A stretch of 64,000 nt of DNA from Aeromicrobium stalagmiti. Its GTDB lineage: Bacteria > Actinomycetota > Actinomycetes > Propionibacteriales > Nocardioidaceae. The position numbers and the translations under genes are program-made. The stretch covers positions 124,001 through 188,000 of the forward strand of contig NZ_JABSTZ010000002.1 of the NCBI RefSeq assembly GCF_013283745.1, in the 5' to 3' direction. The notes under the pieces are model-generated. The model did no database searches. It was given only the letters and a program-made list of their open reading frames with translations, and had not been told where the DNA came from. Below, in pieces: positions 16,502 to 29,415 of the stretch (positions are counted from its first letter, which is position 1; every line of letters begins with the position of its first letter).

Positions 16502-18466
16502 ATGACTGGCCGACTCGGCATCGACGACGTAGGACCGGTCATCGGGGACGGCAGGGACCCGGCCAAGGCCGTGGTCGACGAGCACGTCCCGGTGACTGCG
16601 ACGGTCTGGCGCGAGGGGCACGACGCCGTGGCGGCCACGGTCGTCTGGTCCGGCCCGGACGGCACCCCGCGCAGCACCCGCATGGCCGAGCTCGGCCGGG
16701 GCCTCGACCGGTTCGCGGCGACGATCGTGCCTGATGCCGAGGGTCTCTGGACCTTCCGCGTCGACGCGTGGAGCGATCCGTGGTCGACGTGGACGCACGC
16801 GGCATCGGTCAAGGTCGAGGCGGGCCAGTCGGCCGACGAGCTGGCCAACGACCTCGAGATCGGGGCCAGGCTGCTGGACCAGAAGGCCGGCGCCGGGCGG
16901 GCCGGCACGGTCGTCAAGGACGCCGCCGCCGCCCTGCGCTCCCGCACGTTGCCCGTCGCCGACCGCGTGGCCCTGGCCCTCGGCGCCGAGGTGCAGCAGG
17001 TCATGCACGACGACCCGGTCCGCGAGCTGGTCACCGCCGGCGACCCGCACACGATCGTGGTCGACCGCCGACGCGCGGCCTTCGGCTCCTGGTACGAGCT
17101 CTTCCCCCGCTCCACGGGCGGCGTGGACAAGAAGGGGCAGCCGCGCCACGGCACGTTCAAGACCACTGCCAAGGCCCTCGACCGCGTGGCCCGCATGGGC
17201 TTCGACGTCGTCTACCTCCCCCCGATCCACCCGATCGGGCGGGTCAACCGCAAGGGCAAGGACAACACCTTGACCCCGGCCCCCGGCGACGTGGGATCTC
17301 CATGGGCGATCGGCGCCGCGGAGGGCGGTCACGACGCCCTCCACCCCGAGCTCGGCACGTTCAAGGACTTCGACGCGTTGGTCAAGCGCGCCCGGGCCCT
17401 GGGCCTGGAGATCGCCCTCGACCTCGCGCTGCAGGCAGCCCCCGACCACCCGTGGGCGGCCGAGCATCCTGAGTTCTTCACCGTCCTGCCCGACGGCACG
17501 ATCGCCTACGCGGAGAACCCGCCCAAGAAGTACCAGGACATCTACCCGCTCAACTTCGACAACGACCCCGACGCCGCCTACGCCGAGATGCTGCGCGTCA
17601 CGATGGTGTGGGTCGAGCGGGGCGTCCGGATCTTCCGGGTCGACAATCCGCACACCAAGCCGACGAGCTTCTGGGCGTGGCTCATCGCGACGATCAAGCA
17701 GACGCACCCCGACGTCCTGTTCCTCGCCGAGGCCTTCACCCGACCCGCACGCCTGTACGGCCTCGGTCGCGCAGGCTTCACCCAGAGCTACACCTACTTC
17801 ACGTGGCGCACCGAGAAGCAGGAGATCGCCGAGTTCGCCGAGGAGATCCGCGACCGGTGGGACGAGTCGCGGGCCAACCTGTTCGTGAACACTCCCGACA
17901 TCCTCCCGGAGCACCTGCAGGTCGGCGGTCCGGCGATGTTCGCGATCCGGGCGGCGCTGGCGGCCACGATGTCGCCCACGTGGGGCGTCTACTCCGGGTT
18001 CGAGCTCTACGAGCACGAGCCGCAGAAGCCCGGCAGCGAGGAGTACCTCCACAGCGAGAAGTTCGAGCTGCGCCCGCGCGACTTCGACGCGGCGCTCGCG
18101 CAGGGACGGTCCCTGGAGCCGTGGATCACCCGCCTCAACGAGATCCGGCGGGCCCATCCGGCGCTGCAGCAGATGCGGACCCTGGCCGTCCACCAGGTCG
18201 ACAACGACGCGCTGCTGGCCTACTCCAAGACCGATCCGGCAACAGGTGATGTCGTCGTGGTGATCGTGTCGCTCGACCCGCACGGCCCCCAGGAGGGCAT
18301 CCTGCACCTCGACCTGCCGACGCTCGGCCACGACTGGGACGACCGGGTCGTCGCCCACGACGAGGTGACGGGGGAGACCTACGACTGGGGCGCCACCAAC
18401 TACGTACGACTCGACCCGATTCGCGCCGTCGCACACGTCGTGAGCATCCACCCGAAGGAGGCCTGA
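16502..18466 (+). CDS. glgE: alpha-1,4-glucan:maltose-1-phosphate maltosyltransferase GlgE (GH13_3)
   Basis: Extends alpha-1,4-glucan chains with maltose from alpha-maltose-1-phosphate. The 654-residue protein has the usual N-terminal beta/helical domains (about 1-190) and a GH13 barrel. Nucleophile Asp381 ([11 protein letters not shown]), acid/base Glu410 ([10 protein letters not shown]) and Asp466 ([12 protein letters not shown]) are in place. The family signatures [10 protein letters not shown] and [19 protein letters not shown] are clear. A GGAAGGGA ribosome binding site precedes the ATG. It heads glgE-treS-mak-glgB, with only 2 bp to treS and stop/start overlaps after that, so the whole trehalose-to-glucan route is made from one message. 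Confidence 0.97.
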   Translation: MTGRLGIDDVGPVIGDGRDPAKAVVDEHVPVTATVWREGHDAVAATVVWSGPDGTPRSTRMAELGRGLDRFAATIVPDAEGLWTFRVDAWSDPWSTWTHAASVKVEAGQSADELANDLEIGARLLDQKAGAGRAGTVVKDAAAALRSRTLPVADRVALALGAEVQQVMHDDPVRELVTAGDPHTIVVDRRRAAFGSWYELFPRSTGGVDKKGQPRHGTFKTTAKALDRVARMGFDVVYLPPIHPIGRVNRKGKDNTLTPAPGDVGSPWAIGAAEGGHDALHPELGTFKDFDALVKRARALGLEIALDLALQAAPDHPWAAEHPEFFTVLPDGTIAYAENPPKKYQDIYPLNFDNDPDAAYAEMLRVTMVWVERGVRIFRVDNPHTKPTSFWAWLIATIKQTHPDVLFLAEAFTRPARLYGLGRAGFTQSYTYFTWRTEKQEIAEFAEEIRDRWDESRANLFVNTPDILPEHLQVGGPAMFAIRAALAATMSPTWGVYSGFELYEHEPQKPGSEEYLHSEKFELRPRDFDAALAQGRSLEPWITRLNEIRRAHPALQQMRTLAVHQVDNDALLAYSKTDPATGDVVVVIVSLDPHGPQEGILHLDLPTLGHDWDDRVVAHDEVTGETYDWGATNYVRLDPIRAVAHVVSIHPKEA

Positions 18467-18468
18467 TC

Positions 18469-20309
<1,841 letters not shown>

Positions 20310-20313
<4 letters not shown>

Positions 20314-21710
20314 GCGGGCCCGTGGACGTACCTTCGGGCCACGACGACCTGGTCGAGCGGCTCGTCGCCGAGCTGCCGGCGTGGCTGCCCACCCAGCGCT
20401 GGTTCGCGGGCAAGGACCGGCCGATCACGGCGGTGCGGCCCGCCTCGTGGAGCACGGTGCGCGACGGTGACCCGCTGCTGCTCCACCTCGTCGTCGAGGT
20501 CGAGCAGGGCGATCGCACCGAGCCCTACCAGCTGCTGATCGGCCGCCGGCAGTCCGACGTGCCCGACGTCGCCTCGTCGGCCTCGATCGGTCCCGACAGT
20601 GGGTTGGCCTGCTACGAGGCCAGCGGTGACGCCGACCTGACGGCGTCCCTGCTCGAGCTGATGGCCACCGGCGCCGTCGTCGACGGACTGGCCTTCGAGG
20701 CCGAGCCCGGTGTCGAGCTGGTGACGGGTCTGCGCGCGCACCCCATCACGTCCGAGCAGAGCAACACCTCGCTGGTCTACGGCAACCAGTACATCCTCAA
20801 GCTCTTCCGCAAGCTCACGCCCGGCCTCAACAAGGACCTGCAGCTGCACCGGGCCCTGCGCGAGGTGGGCTGCGAGCACATCGCCGACCCGCTCGGATCG
20901 ATCAGCGGCGAGCTCAACGGCGAGCCGGTCACGATCGGCATGCTCCAGCGCTTCATGCCTGACGCCGCCGACGGCTGGGTCATGGCGACCACGAGCGTCC
21001 GCGACTTCATGGCCGAGGGCCTGCCGCCCGAGGAGCTCGGCGGCGACTTCGCCAGCGAGGCCGCGCGCCTGGGACGGGCCATCGCGACCATGCACGCCGA
21101 CCTCGCCCGCGCGCTCGGCACCGAGGAGGGCGACCGGGCCGAGCTCGCCCGCACCGTCACCTCGATGCTCGACCGGCTCGACCGGGTCGCGGCCGACGTG
21201 CCGGAGCTGGCCGATCACGTGCCCGCGCTGCGGGCCGCGTTCGAGAAGGTCGGCGACATCGACACCCCCGTGCCGATGCAATACGTCCACGGCGACCTGC
21301 ACCTGGGCCAGGTGCTCCGCACCCTGCTCGGCTGGCTCGTGCTCGACTTCGAGGGGGAGCCGGCCGCCAGCCTCGCCGAGCGCTCGGCGCTGCGGTCCCC
21401 GCTGCGTGACGTCGCCGGCATGCTGCGATCCTTCGACTACGCCGCCCAGCAGCTGCTGGTGGGCCAGCCGGAGGAGCCCGGCGACGTCGAGCGCGCCATG
21501 ACCTGGGCTGCGCGCAACCGCAGCGCGTTCTGCGACGGCTACGCAGCCGTGGCGGGCAGCGACCCACGCGACCAGACCGACCTGCTGCGGGCCCTCGAGC
21601 TCGACAAGGCGGTCTACGAGGTCGGCTACGAGCACGCCAACCGTCCCGACTGGCTGGCCGTGCCGCTGTCGTCCATCGCCCGACTGATGACCGAGGAGGA
21701 GACCGCATGA
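20310..21710 (+). CDS. mak: maltokinase (Mak/Pep2)
   Basis: Phosphorylates maltose with ATP to alpha-maltose-1-phosphate, the GlgE donor. The 466-residue protein has an N-terminal cap ([14 protein letters not shown]) and an aminoglycoside-phosphotransferase-like kinase domain. The catalytic loop is [11 protein letters not shown] with Asp329, followed by the metal-binding LVLDFEGEP. The ATG overlaps the treS stop, and its own stop overlaps the glgB start, both as ATGA. Its length and motifs match mycobacterial Mak. Confidence 0.95.
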
Positions 21711-23617
21711 CGGGATCCGCAGATGCATCGACCAGCGTGTGGCCCCCGGCGATCGGGGAGCTCGACCTCCACCTGATCAGGGAGGGCCGCCACGAGCGGC
21801 TGTGGGAGGTGCTCGGCGCACGCGTCCGCACCTACGACGGTGCCGACGGGCCCGTCGAGGGCACGTCGTTCGCGGTCTGGGCCCCCCACGCGCAGGCCGT
21901 CCAGGTCGTGGGCGACTTCAACTTCTGGGACGGTGCGGGCCACGGCATGCGTGCCCTCGGCGACTCGGGCGTGTGGGACCTGTTCGTCCCCGGTGTGGGC
22001 GCCGGGACGGCCTACAAGTTCCGCATCCACGGACCGGACGGCCAGTGGCACGAGAAGGCCGACCCCATGGCGTACGGCACCGAGGTGCCGCCCGCGACGG
22101 CCTCGATCGTCACGTCCAGCCGGCACGTGTGGAAGGACGACGCGTGGACGGCCGCGCGTGACGCGACGCGATGGCTCGACGCCCCCGTCAGCATCTACGA
22201 GGTTCACCTCGGCTCGTGGCGGCAGGGGCTCGACTACCGAGAGCTCGCCGACGAGCTCGCGGACTACCTCACCGAGACGGGCTTCACGCACGTCGAGCTC
22301 ATGCCGATCGCCGAGCACCCCTTCGGCGGGTCCTGGGGCTACCAGGTCACGTCCTACTACGCCCCGACGTCGCGCTTCGGCTCGCCCGACGACTTCCGCT
22401 GGTTCGTCGACGAGCTGCACCGCCGAGGCTTCGGCGTCATCGTCGACTGGGTGCCCGCGCACTTCCCCAAGGACGAGTGGGCCCTCGCGCGCTTCGACGG
22501 CACCCCGCTCTACGAGCACCCCGACCCGCGCCGCGGCGAGCAGCCCGACTGGGGCACGTACGTCTTCGACTTCGGACGTCCCGAGGTGCGCAACTTCCTG
22601 GTCGCCAACGCGCTCTACTGGCTCGAGGAGTTCCACCTCGACGGCCTGCGGGTCGACGCCGTGGCCTCGATGCTCTACCTCGACTACTCCCGCAACGACG
22701 GGGAGTGGGTGCCCAACGTGCACGGCGGCCGCGAGAACCTCGAGGCGGTGCAGCTGCTCCAGGAGCTCAACGCGACGGTCTACAAGCACCATCCCGGCGT
22801 GCTGATGATCGCCGAGGAGTCGACCGCGTGGCCCGGTGTCACGAGCCCCACCGACGGCGACGGTCTCGGCTTCGGCTTCAAGTGGAACATGGGCTGGATG
22901 CACGACACGCTCTCCTACCTGGGGCACGAGCCGGTGCACCGGTCGTACCACCACGGCGAGATGACGTTCTCGATCGACTACGCGTGGAGCGAGCACTTCA
23001 TCCTGCCCCTCTCGCACGACGAGGTCGTCCACGGCAAGGGATCGCTGTGGGGTCGCATGCCCGGCGACGCGTGGAACAAGGCGGCGGGAGTCCGCGGCCT
23101 GCTGGCGTTCATGTGGGCGCACCCGGGCAAGCAGATGCTCTTCATGGGTGGCGAGTTCGGGCAGGAGTCGGAGTGGGCCGAGTCGCGGTCGCTGGAGTGG
23201 CAGCAGCTCGAGGACCCGTTGCACTCGGGCATCCTGCACCTGGTCAGCGATCTCAACGCGCTCTACCGGTCGGCTCCGGCGCTCTACTCGGTCGACAGCC
23301 GGCCCGAGGGATTCGCCTGGATCGACGCCAGCGACGTGGCCGGCAACGTCGTCTGCTTCCTGCGCACGGGGACGGACGGTTCGCAGCTGGCGTGCCTGGC
23401 CAACTTCTCCGGGTCGCCGCACCACGACTACCGCGTGGGTCTGCCGGCATCGGGCACCTGGCGTGAGGTGCTCAACACCGACAGCGAGATCTACGGCGGC
23501 TCCGGCGTGGGCAACCTCGGTGCGGTCACGACGGAGGACGTCCCGATGCACGGGTTCGCGGCCTCTGCCGTCGTCCAGCTGCCGCCGGCCGGAGTCGTCT
23601 GGCTCAGCGCTCCCTGA
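21707..23617 (+). CDS. glgB: 1,4-alpha-glucan branching enzyme GlgB (GH13_9)
   Basis: Introduces alpha-1,6 branches into the glucan made by GlgE. The protein has 636 residues: a short N-terminus, a CBM48 domain ([22 protein letters not shown]) and a GH13 barrel. It lacks the extra N1 domain of about 100 residues present in many bacterial GlgB. Catalytic residues are Asp317 ([11 protein letters not shown]), Glu370 ([10 protein letters not shown]) and Asp438 ([12 protein letters not shown]). It is the last gene of glgE-treS-mak-glgB and ends 4 bp from the convergent methyltransferase gene, leaving almost no room for a terminator. Confidence 0.96.
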   Translation: MTGSADASTSVWPPAIGELDLHLIREGRHERLWEVLGARVRTYDGADGPVEGTSFAVWAPHAQAVQVVGDFNFWDGAGHGMRALGDSGVWDLFVPGVGAGTAYKFRIHGPDGQWHEKADPMAYGTEVPPATASIVTSSRHVWKDDAWTAARDATRWLDAPVSIYEVHLGSWRQGLDYRELADELADYLTETGFTHVELMPIAEHPFGGSWGYQVTSYYAPTSRFGSPDDFRWFVDELHRRGFGVIVDWVPAHFPKDEWALARFDGTPLYEHPDPRRGEQPDWGTYVFDFGRPEVRNFLVANALYWLEEFHLDGLRVDAVASMLYLDYSRNDGEWVPNVHGGRENLEAVQLLQELNATVYKHHPGVLMIAEESTAWPGVTSPTDGDGLGFGFKWNMGWMHDTLSYLGHEPVHRSYHHGEMTFSIDYAWSEHFILPLSHDEVVHGKGSLWGRMPGDAWNKAAGVRGLLAFMWAHPGKQMLFMGGEFGQESEWAESRSLEWQQLEDPLHSGILHLVSDLNALYRSAPALYSVDSRPEGFAWIDASDVAGNVVCFLRTGTDGSQLACLANFSGSPHHDYRVGLPASGTWREVLNTDSEIYGGSGVGNLGAVTTEDVPMHGFAASAVVQLPPAGVVWLSAP

Positions 23618-23621
23618 CCCC

Positions 23622-24272
23622 TCAGTGGGCGTGGGCGGACAGGACGACGCGCTGCAGCACGCGCAGCGAGCCGGTCACGGACTGCTCGACGAACTCGCCG
23701 CTGTCGATGGCCTCGCGGTAGATCCGGTACGGGGCCTGGCCCCCGTCGGCCGGGTCGGGGAACACGTCGTGGATCACCAGCGCTCCGCCGAGCCGCACCC
23801 GCGGCGCCCAGCCGTGGAAGTCGGCCTGGGCCGCCTCGTCGGTGTGGCCGCCGTCGATGAACACCAGGTCGAGGGCGGTGTCCCACCACCGGGAGATCGC
23901 CGACGACCGCCCGACCATGAGGACCACGACGTCCTCGAGACCCGCGGTCGCGACCGTCCGGCGGGCGAAGGGCAGCGTGTCCATGAGCCCGAGATCGGGG
24001 TCGACGGTCGACTCGTCGTGGTACTCCCAGCCGGGCTGCTGCTCCTCGGAGCCGCGGTGGTGGTCGATCGTCACGACCGTCGAGCCGCGCACGGACGCCG
24101 CGTGTCCCAGGTAGATCGTCGACTTCGCGCAGTAGGTGCCGATCTCGACGACGACCCCGCCGGCGGAGTGCTGCAGCGCTGCGGCGTGCAACGCGAGCCC
24201 CTCGTCGTCGGGCATGAAGCCCCTGGTGTCGGCGACGAGGCGCGCCAGCTCGTCGGGGAAGGTCTCGCTCAC
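23622..24272 (-). CDS. class I SAM-dependent methyltransferase
   Basis: A 216-residue methyltransferase with motif I VVVEIGTYCAKSTIYLG, an acidic loop (TIDHHRGSEEQQPGWE) and a strand with LDLVFIDGGHTDEAAQADFHGW. This layout recalls the Methyltransf_24 / cephalosporin-hydroxylase-like group. The GTG start overlaps the stop of the upstream prenyltransferase-like gene (GTGA). It is the last gene of a four-gene minus-strand operon, and the substrate is unknown. In M. tuberculosis a methyltransferase also lies near etfBA, so the context has a parallel. Confidence 0.8.
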   Translation of the reverse strand: MSETFPDELARLVADTRGFMPDDEGLALHAAALQHSAGGVVVEIGTYCAKSTIYLGHAASVRGSTVVTIDHHRGSEEQQPGWEYHDESTVDPDLGLMDTLPFARRTVATAGLEDVVVLMVGRSSAISRWWDTALDLVFIDGGHTDEAAQADFHGWAPRVRLGGALVIHDVFPDPADGGQAPYRIYREAIDSGEFVEQSVTGSLRVLQRVVLSAHAH

Positions 24273-25336
24273 GTCGCTGCCGGGCACGGGTCGTCCACCT
24301 TCCACTCGCAGCGAGGCAGGTCCTCGCCGCGGAACAGTCCACTCGCGGCGGTCGTCCGCGAGAGTGCGTCGGCCGCCAGCACGACGGTCGCGGCGGTCCA
24401 CGTCGTGCGCTCGACGGGCCACCGCACGCCGTCGTCGTAGACGAGCCCGGTCCAGTAGGAGCCGTCGTCGTCGCGCAGGTGCTGCATCGCTGCGAGCTGG
24501 CGACGCGCCTCGTCGCCCCGGCCGAGGACGTCGAGGGCGAGCACGAGCTCGCACGTCTCGGCTCCGGTGACCCACGGGTTGGTCGAGACGCAGCGCGAGC
24601 CGAGGCCGTCCACCACGAACTCGTCCCATCGGTCGTCGATGCGGTCGGCGCCGTCGACGGGGGAGAGGGCGCCGCCGAGCACGGGGTAGTACCAGTCCAT
24701 GGCGTGGGTCGCCTTGGCGGCAAACAGCTCGGGATGGTCGTCCAGCGCGTGGCGCAGTCGTGCGGCCGCCAGCTCCCAGTCGGGACGGGTCTCGCCGACC
24801 ACGTCGGCGAGGGCGAGGCCGCACCGCAGGCTGAGGTGGATGCTGGCGTTGCCCGTCACGAGTGCCTCGTCGAGCGGTCCGCCGGGGCCGGCCGCCCAGG
24901 CGATCGTCCCGTCCTGCCGCTGCATCGTCAGCACCGCGTCGAGCCCCCGCTCGACGGCGGGCCACATCACGTCGACGAACGCCCGTCCACCGGTGACGCG
25001 CCAGTGGTGCCAGACGCCCGTGGCGAGGTAGGCGCAGAAGTTGGAGTCGGTGTTGGCGTCCTCCACGACCTCGTCCTGGTACTTGATCGCCCAGGTCCCG
25101 TCGGTGCGCTGGTGCGTGCGCGACCACTCGTACGCCCGCGCCGCGGCCTCGAGCCGGCCGGAGGCGCTGAGCGCCATGGCGGCCTGCACATGGTCCCACG
25201 GATCGGTGTGGCCGCCGGCGAACCACGGGATCGCGCCGGACGACAGCTGGGTCGCGGCGATCGCCTCGGCGGTCTGCTCGACCTGGGAGGTGCTCAGGAC
25301 CCCGGGGACGGAGGGAAGGCGCGCCACGGTGCTCAC
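24269..25336 (-). CDS. prenyltransferase/squalene-oxidase-repeat-like (six-hairpin) protein
   Basis: A 355-residue protein with repeated aromatic-rich helical hairpins, e.g. QLSSGAIPWFAGGHTDPWDH, RTDGTWAIKYQDEVVEDANT, RQDGTIAWAAG and RDDDGSYWTGLVYDDG. The recurring D-G-(T/S) plus aromatic pattern is that of alpha/alpha-toroid proteins such as prenyltransferase beta-subunit and cyclase repeats. No cyclase DxDD motif is evident, so it is probably a carbohydrate- or lipid-handling relative. GTG 25336 is used; no good ribosome binding site is visible, and it lies 4 bp after the upstream gene's stop. It is flanked by two methyltransferases and a glycosyltransferase, pointing to a shared product. 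Confidence 0.68.
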   Translation of the reverse strand: MSTVARLPSVPGVLSTSQVEQTAEAIAATQLSSGAIPWFAGGHTDPWDHVQAAMALSASGRLEAAARAYEWSRTHQRTDGTWAIKYQDEVVEDANTDSNFCAYLATGVWHHWRVTGGRAFVDVMWPAVERGLDAVLTMQRQDGTIAWAAGPGGPLDEALVTGNASIHLSLRCGLALADVVGETRPDWELAAARLRHALDDHPELFAAKATHAMDWYYPVLGGALSPVDGADRIDDRWDEFVVDGLGSRCVSTNPWVTGAETCELVLALDVLGRGDEARRQLAAMQHLRDDDGSYWTGLVYDDGVRWPVERTTWTAATVVLAADALSRTTAASGLFRGEDLPRCEWKVDDPCPAAT

Positions 25337-25340
25337 GGAC

Positions 25341-26054
25341 TCAGAACGGCTTGTGGAAGTACAGCGCGACGGACTTGCCGATGACCGGGTTGAGGGCCTT
25401 CTCCGTCAGCCGCGTCGCCGCGGGCGCCTTCATCATGTCCCACACCAGCAGCTGGTGGTAGGCGCGGACGGCAGGGTGCTGGTCGCGGTTGACGCCGACG
25501 GCGCACTTGAGCCACCAGAAGGGCGAGTGCAGCGCGTGCGCGTGGTGACGGTGGGTCGTCGTCAGGCCGTGGGCCTCGACCTTGGCCTGGAGCTCGTCGG
25601 CCTTGAAGATGCGGATGTGGCCGCCCTCGTTGGCGTGGTACTCGTCCGAGAGCGCCCAGCAGATCCGCTCCGGCAGCCAGCGCGGCACGGTGATCGCCAG
25701 GATGCCGCCCGGTGCGAGGATGCGGACGAGCTCGCTGATCGCCCGGTCGTCCTCGGGGACGTGCTCGAGGATCTCCGAGGCGAGGACCACGTCGAACGTG
25801 CCGTCGGCGTAGGGCATGTCGAGGATGTCGCCGACCTTGACCTCGCCGGAGCCGCCCGGCGGGACCTCACCGACCTCGGCCATCGCCCCGAACATGCCGT
25901 CGACGCCCTTGAGCTCGACCTCGTCCATGTCGAAGGCAGTGACCGTCGCGCCGCGTCGCAGCGCCTCGTAGGAGTGGCGACCGGCGCCGGCGCCCACGTC
26001 GATGAAGCGGGTGCGGCGACCGACGCGGAGGCGATCGAAGTCAACGGTCAGCAT
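25341..26054 (-). CDS. class I SAM-dependent methyltransferase (Methyltransf_11-like)
   Basis: A 237-residue methyltransferase. Motif I is FIDVGAGAGRHSYEALRRGA, the acidic residue binding the ribose is in VTAFDMDEVEL, and LASEILEHVPEDDRAISELVRILAPGG carries motifs of UbiE/Methyltransf_11 enzymes. The C-terminal tail (ALNPVIGKSVALYFHKPF) is hydrophobic and may bind membrane lipid. A GGAGGAA ribosome binding site precedes the ATG. Its start overlaps the glycosyltransferase gene by 14 bp, so the enzyme probably methylates a product related to that glycosyltransferase. Confidence 0.82.
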   Translation of the reverse strand: MLTVDFDRLRVGRRTRFIDVGAGAGRHSYEALRRGATVTAFDMDEVELKGVDGMFGAMAEVGEVPPGGSGEVKVGDILDMPYADGTFDVVLASEILEHVPEDDRAISELVRILAPGGILAITVPRWLPERICWALSDEYHANEGGHIRIFKADELQAKVEAHGLTTTHRHHAHALHSPFWWLKCAVGVNRDQHPAVRAYHQLLVWDMMKAPAATRLTEKALNPVIGKSVALYFHKPF

Positions 26055-27300
26055 GGCGGTTCCTCCGGGTGCGGGCGGCCTCGATGGCCTCGGTGTAGGC
26101 GGCGACGGTGGCCTCGGCCACCGACGTCCAGCTGTAGCGGTCGAGCGCGCGGCGGCGGCCTGCGGACCCGAGCCGCTCACGGGTCTCGGGCGAGTCGAGC
26201 AGGTCGCGGATCGCGGAGGCGAGGGCCTCGGGATCGCCCGGCTCGACCAGGACGGCGCAGGTGCCGTCGTCGCCGACGACCTCGGGCAGCGCGCCGGCGC
26301 GGCTCGCGACGACGGGCGTGCCGCACGACATCGCCTCGACGGTGGGCAGCGAGAACCCCTCGTAGAGAGAGGGGACGCACATGACCTCGGCCGAGGCGAG
26401 CAGTGAGGCGAGCTCCTGGTCGGAGATGTTGTTGACGACGTGGACGGCGTCGCCGATGCCGAGCTCGGTGATGCGGCGCTCGGTCGGCCCCCCGGGCTCG
26501 AGGTTCGACACCAGCTGCAGCTCGACGTCGTGGTCGGTGCGGAGCTTGGCGACTGCCTCGAGGAGGTGGACGACGCCCTTGAGCGGGCGGTCGGCACTGG
26601 CGACCGCGACGATGCGGCCGGGCACGCGACCGTCCGCCGGTGCGAAGAGGTCGGTGTCGACCCCGAGCGGGACGATGCGCATCTGTGCCGGGTCGAGGTC
26701 GAAGTCGGCGACCGAGTCGGCGGCCGAGGCGCCGGCGACGGCCAGCACGATCGGGATGCGACGGGCGACGCGCGCCTGCATCGGCACGAAGCTGTACCAC
26801 CGCGAGACCGACAGCTTGCGGCGCCAGCCGCGCGCGGCCGCCAGGTCGACCAGACGGTCGCGGCTGATCGGGTGGTGCACCGTGGCCGCGAGGGGGACAC
26901 CGCGGCGCATCATGGCCAGGAGCCCGTAGCCGAGGCTCTGGTTGTCGTGGACGACGTCGAACTCGTGGGCCCGGTCCCTGAGGATCTTCGCGGCCCGCAG
27001 GCTGAACGTCAGCGGCTCGGCGAAGCACCCGGTGCACGTGAGCGCATACTCCAGCACGTCTGTCGCGCTGCGGAACTCGCTCAGTCGGGGGGTGCGGAAC
27101 GGGTCGGGCTCGCGGAAGAAGTCCATGCTGGGGACCTTCGTGAGCGTGACGCGGGGGTCGAGGTCCTCGGGATAGGGCTGTCCCGAGAAGATTTCCACGT
27201 CGTGACCGAGCTCGGCCAGCCCCCGGCTCAGGTGGCGGACGTAGACGCCCTGCCCACCGCAGTGCTCCTTGCTCCGGTACGACAGCAGCGCGATGCGCAC
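26041..27300 (-). CDS. GT4 family glycosyltransferase
   Basis: A 419-residue GT-B fold retaining glycosyltransferase. The N-terminal acceptor domain starts MRIALLSYRSKEHCGGQGVY (first residue GTG) with the Gly-rich loop. The donor domain has VPLGVDTDLFAP, ADRPLKGVVHLLEA and the family E-x7-E motif in EGFSLPTVEAMSCGTPVV. It transfers an activated sugar to an unknown acceptor at the cytoplasmic face. A GAGGAGG site lies upstream of the GTG at 27300. It heads the four-gene operon with two methyltransferases and the six-hairpin protein. A glycolipid or methylated-glucan product is a reasonable guess, given the neighbouring glucan genes. Confidence 0.87.
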   Translation of the reverse strand: MRIALLSYRSKEHCGGQGVYVRHLSRGLAELGHDVEIFSGQPYPEDLDPRVTLTKVPSMDFFREPDPFRTPRLSEFRSATDVLEYALTCTGCFAEPLTFSLRAAKILRDRAHEFDVVHDNQSLGYGLLAMMRRGVPLAATVHHPISRDRLVDLAAARGWRRKLSVSRWYSFVPMQARVARRIPIVLAVAGASAADSVADFDLDPAQMRIVPLGVDTDLFAPADGRVPGRIVAVASADRPLKGVVHLLEAVAKLRTDHDVELQLVSNLEPGGPTERRITELGIGDAVHVVNNISDQELASLLASAEVMCVPSLYEGFSLPTVEAMSCGTPVVASRAGALPEVVGDDGTCAVLVEPGDPEALASAIRDLLDSPETRERLGSAGRRRALDRYSWTSVAEATVAAYTEAIEAARTRRNRHADR

Positions 27301-27493
27301 CCGGCCTCCTCGTTACTCATCGGTAGAGGGACCATCATGCCGGGTGGCGGCAATCGCGGCGCCAGCGGTCAGGACGCAGGATCGATCGAGATCGATGCGG
27401 GACCTCCGGGTGGGTTGCGTCGTTGTCCCCAGTGGCCCGTCACAGCGCACGACAGCCTGTCGAACACACGTGCTGTGGCGTGCTGGAACCAGC

Positions 27494-27521
27494 GTGACAG
27501 ACGAGGCTGATGGGGCATACT
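27494..27521 (+). promoter_or_regulatory. candidate promoter for the coiled-coil gene
   Basis: GTGACA (27494-27499) and CATACT (27516-27521) are spaced by 16 bp and lie about 55 nt before the ATG at 27577. The 276-bp gap between the divergent glycosyltransferase gene and this gene must hold promoters for both; I see no other clear signal in it. Confidence 0.35.
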
Positions 27522-29067
27522 GATCAACGACGTGCCATCAGCGGTCTCTTCACTGTGCCGTAAATGAAAGGGAGTCATGACCGACTCAGAGTCCAACCAG
27601 CCGGTCGAGCGTCGGCGGGCCGATCCGTTGCAGGTTGCTGCGGACATGCTCGCGCAGGGCGAGGGAGACGGCGCGTCGACGCCCGTCCCGCCCACCTCGA
27701 CGAGCAAGGACACCTCCGAAGCCCGTCCCCAGGCCGGTGACGCCCTGCGTCGTGCCGCGGCCAGCATCGATGAGTCGGCCGAGCCCCAGGGCGACGAGGG
27801 CGACAACAGCCCCCGGGCCCGCCGCGCAGCAGCGCGCGCCGCCCGACAGGCAGCCGCCGACAAGCGCAAGGCCGAGCGTGCCGCGGCCAAGGCGTTTGCC
27901 GCCGAGAAGCGTCAGACCGGGCGTGGCAGCGAGGCGCCGGCCAGTGAGGCGCCGGCGGAGAAGACCCTCGCCGAGAAGCTCGACGCGGCCCGCGAGGCCG
28001 TCTCGACCCCGCCGGACCGTCTCGACGCCGGGCCTGAGCTCGAGCAGACGCAGTCGTTCGACGCGATCCGTGACGAGGCGCCGGTCGAGGAGCAGGTGCA
28101 GCCTGCAGCTCCCGAGCCCTACTTCGTCGAGTCGCGCCTGGCCGCACCCCCGGTCGAGGACACCGTCGTTGCCGACGAGCCCGAAGCGCCGCAGCAGTCG
28201 CCCTTCAGCCGCTTCGGCGGAGCGCCCACCGCGGCCGAGCTCTCCGGCGAGACCGTCGAGCAGCCGGCCGTCGAGCCCGAGCCGGCGCCCGTGGAGGAGC
28301 CGGTCGTGGCCCAGGAGTCCGAGCCGGCGCCCGAGCCCGAGCCGGTCGTCGTCGAGGAACCGGTCATCGAGACCATCGTCGACGCCGAGCCCGAGCCCGA
28401 GCCCGAGCCGGTGGTCGAGGCACCCGTCGCCCCGCCGGAGCCTGAGCCGGTCGCCGAGCAGCCCGCCGAGCAGCCGTCCTACGAGCGTCCTGCCGAGACG
28501 CCCTCCTACGAGCGTCCCGCGGCCGAGACCCCGACCGTCACCTTTGCCGAAAAGCTTGCTGCGGCCAGCGCGGCCGCCCAGCAGCGTGTCGCCGCGGCTC
28601 GCGCCGAGGCTGCTCGCCTGATGGAGGAGGCAGCGCGCGAGCGCGCCGAGGTCACCGCCCGCCTGAGCGCCGACGAGGCCGCCCAGCGCGAGGTGACCGC
28701 CGCCAAGCTCAAGGCTGCCGAGCAGGCCGCCGCCGAGCGCGTCAGTGCCGCCCAGCAGGAGGCCGACCGGGTGTCGGCCGAGATCGAGCGTGAGCGCGAG
28801 GCCGCTGCCGCCAAGATCGCCGAGCTGCAGAAGGCAGCCGACGAGCGAGTCGCCGCCGCCAAGGCCAAGGCCGAGCAGGAGGCGCAGCAGCGCATCGAGC
28901 AGGCCGAGGCCGAGGCGCGACGCCTCGCCGAGCAGGCCGAGGTCGACGCCAAGGTGACCGCCGAGCGTCGTCTGGCCGAGGCCGAGAAGGCCGCCGAGGA
29001 GGCGGCCCAGCGTCGTCTCGAGGCAGCCGAGCAGGATGCGCAGCGCCGCATCGAGGCCGCACGGGCC

Positions 29068-29415
29068 GAGGCCGAGAAGGTCGCGGCGCAGGCTGCCGCC
29101 GATCGTGAGGCCGCGCTGGCCCAGCTCGCCCAGCAGCGCGAGGAGGCCGACGCCCGCCTCGCCGACGTCAAGGCGGAGTCCGAGCGGATCGTCGCCGAGG
29201 CCGAGCGGACCTCCGCCGGCCACGTCGCCGCGGCCCAGGCCGAGGCCGAGAAGGTCGCGGCGCAGGCTGCCGCCGATCGCGAGGCCGCACTGGCCCAGCT
29301 CGCCAAGGAGCGCGAGGAGGCCGACGCCCGCCTCGCCGAGGTCAAGGCAGAGTCCGAGCGCACCGTGCGGGAGGCCGAGGAGTCGGCAGCCAGCCATGTG
29401 GCGGCCGCCAAGGCC
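29068..29415 (+). repeat. two tandem copies of a 174-bp (58-residue) coding repeat
   Basis: Copies at 29068-29241 and 29242-29415. They share AEAEKVAAQAAADREAALAQ, REEADARLA and VKAESER with a few substitutions. A 58-residue period lies close to multiples of the coiled-coil heptad and may set register. Confidence 0.8.

Noticed and set aside
27380-27400. GATCGATCGAGATCGATG as a regulatory palindrome in the gap before the coiled-coil gene
   Set aside because: GATC-rich runs arise easily here; the arms are imperfect and it is far from both candidate promoters.
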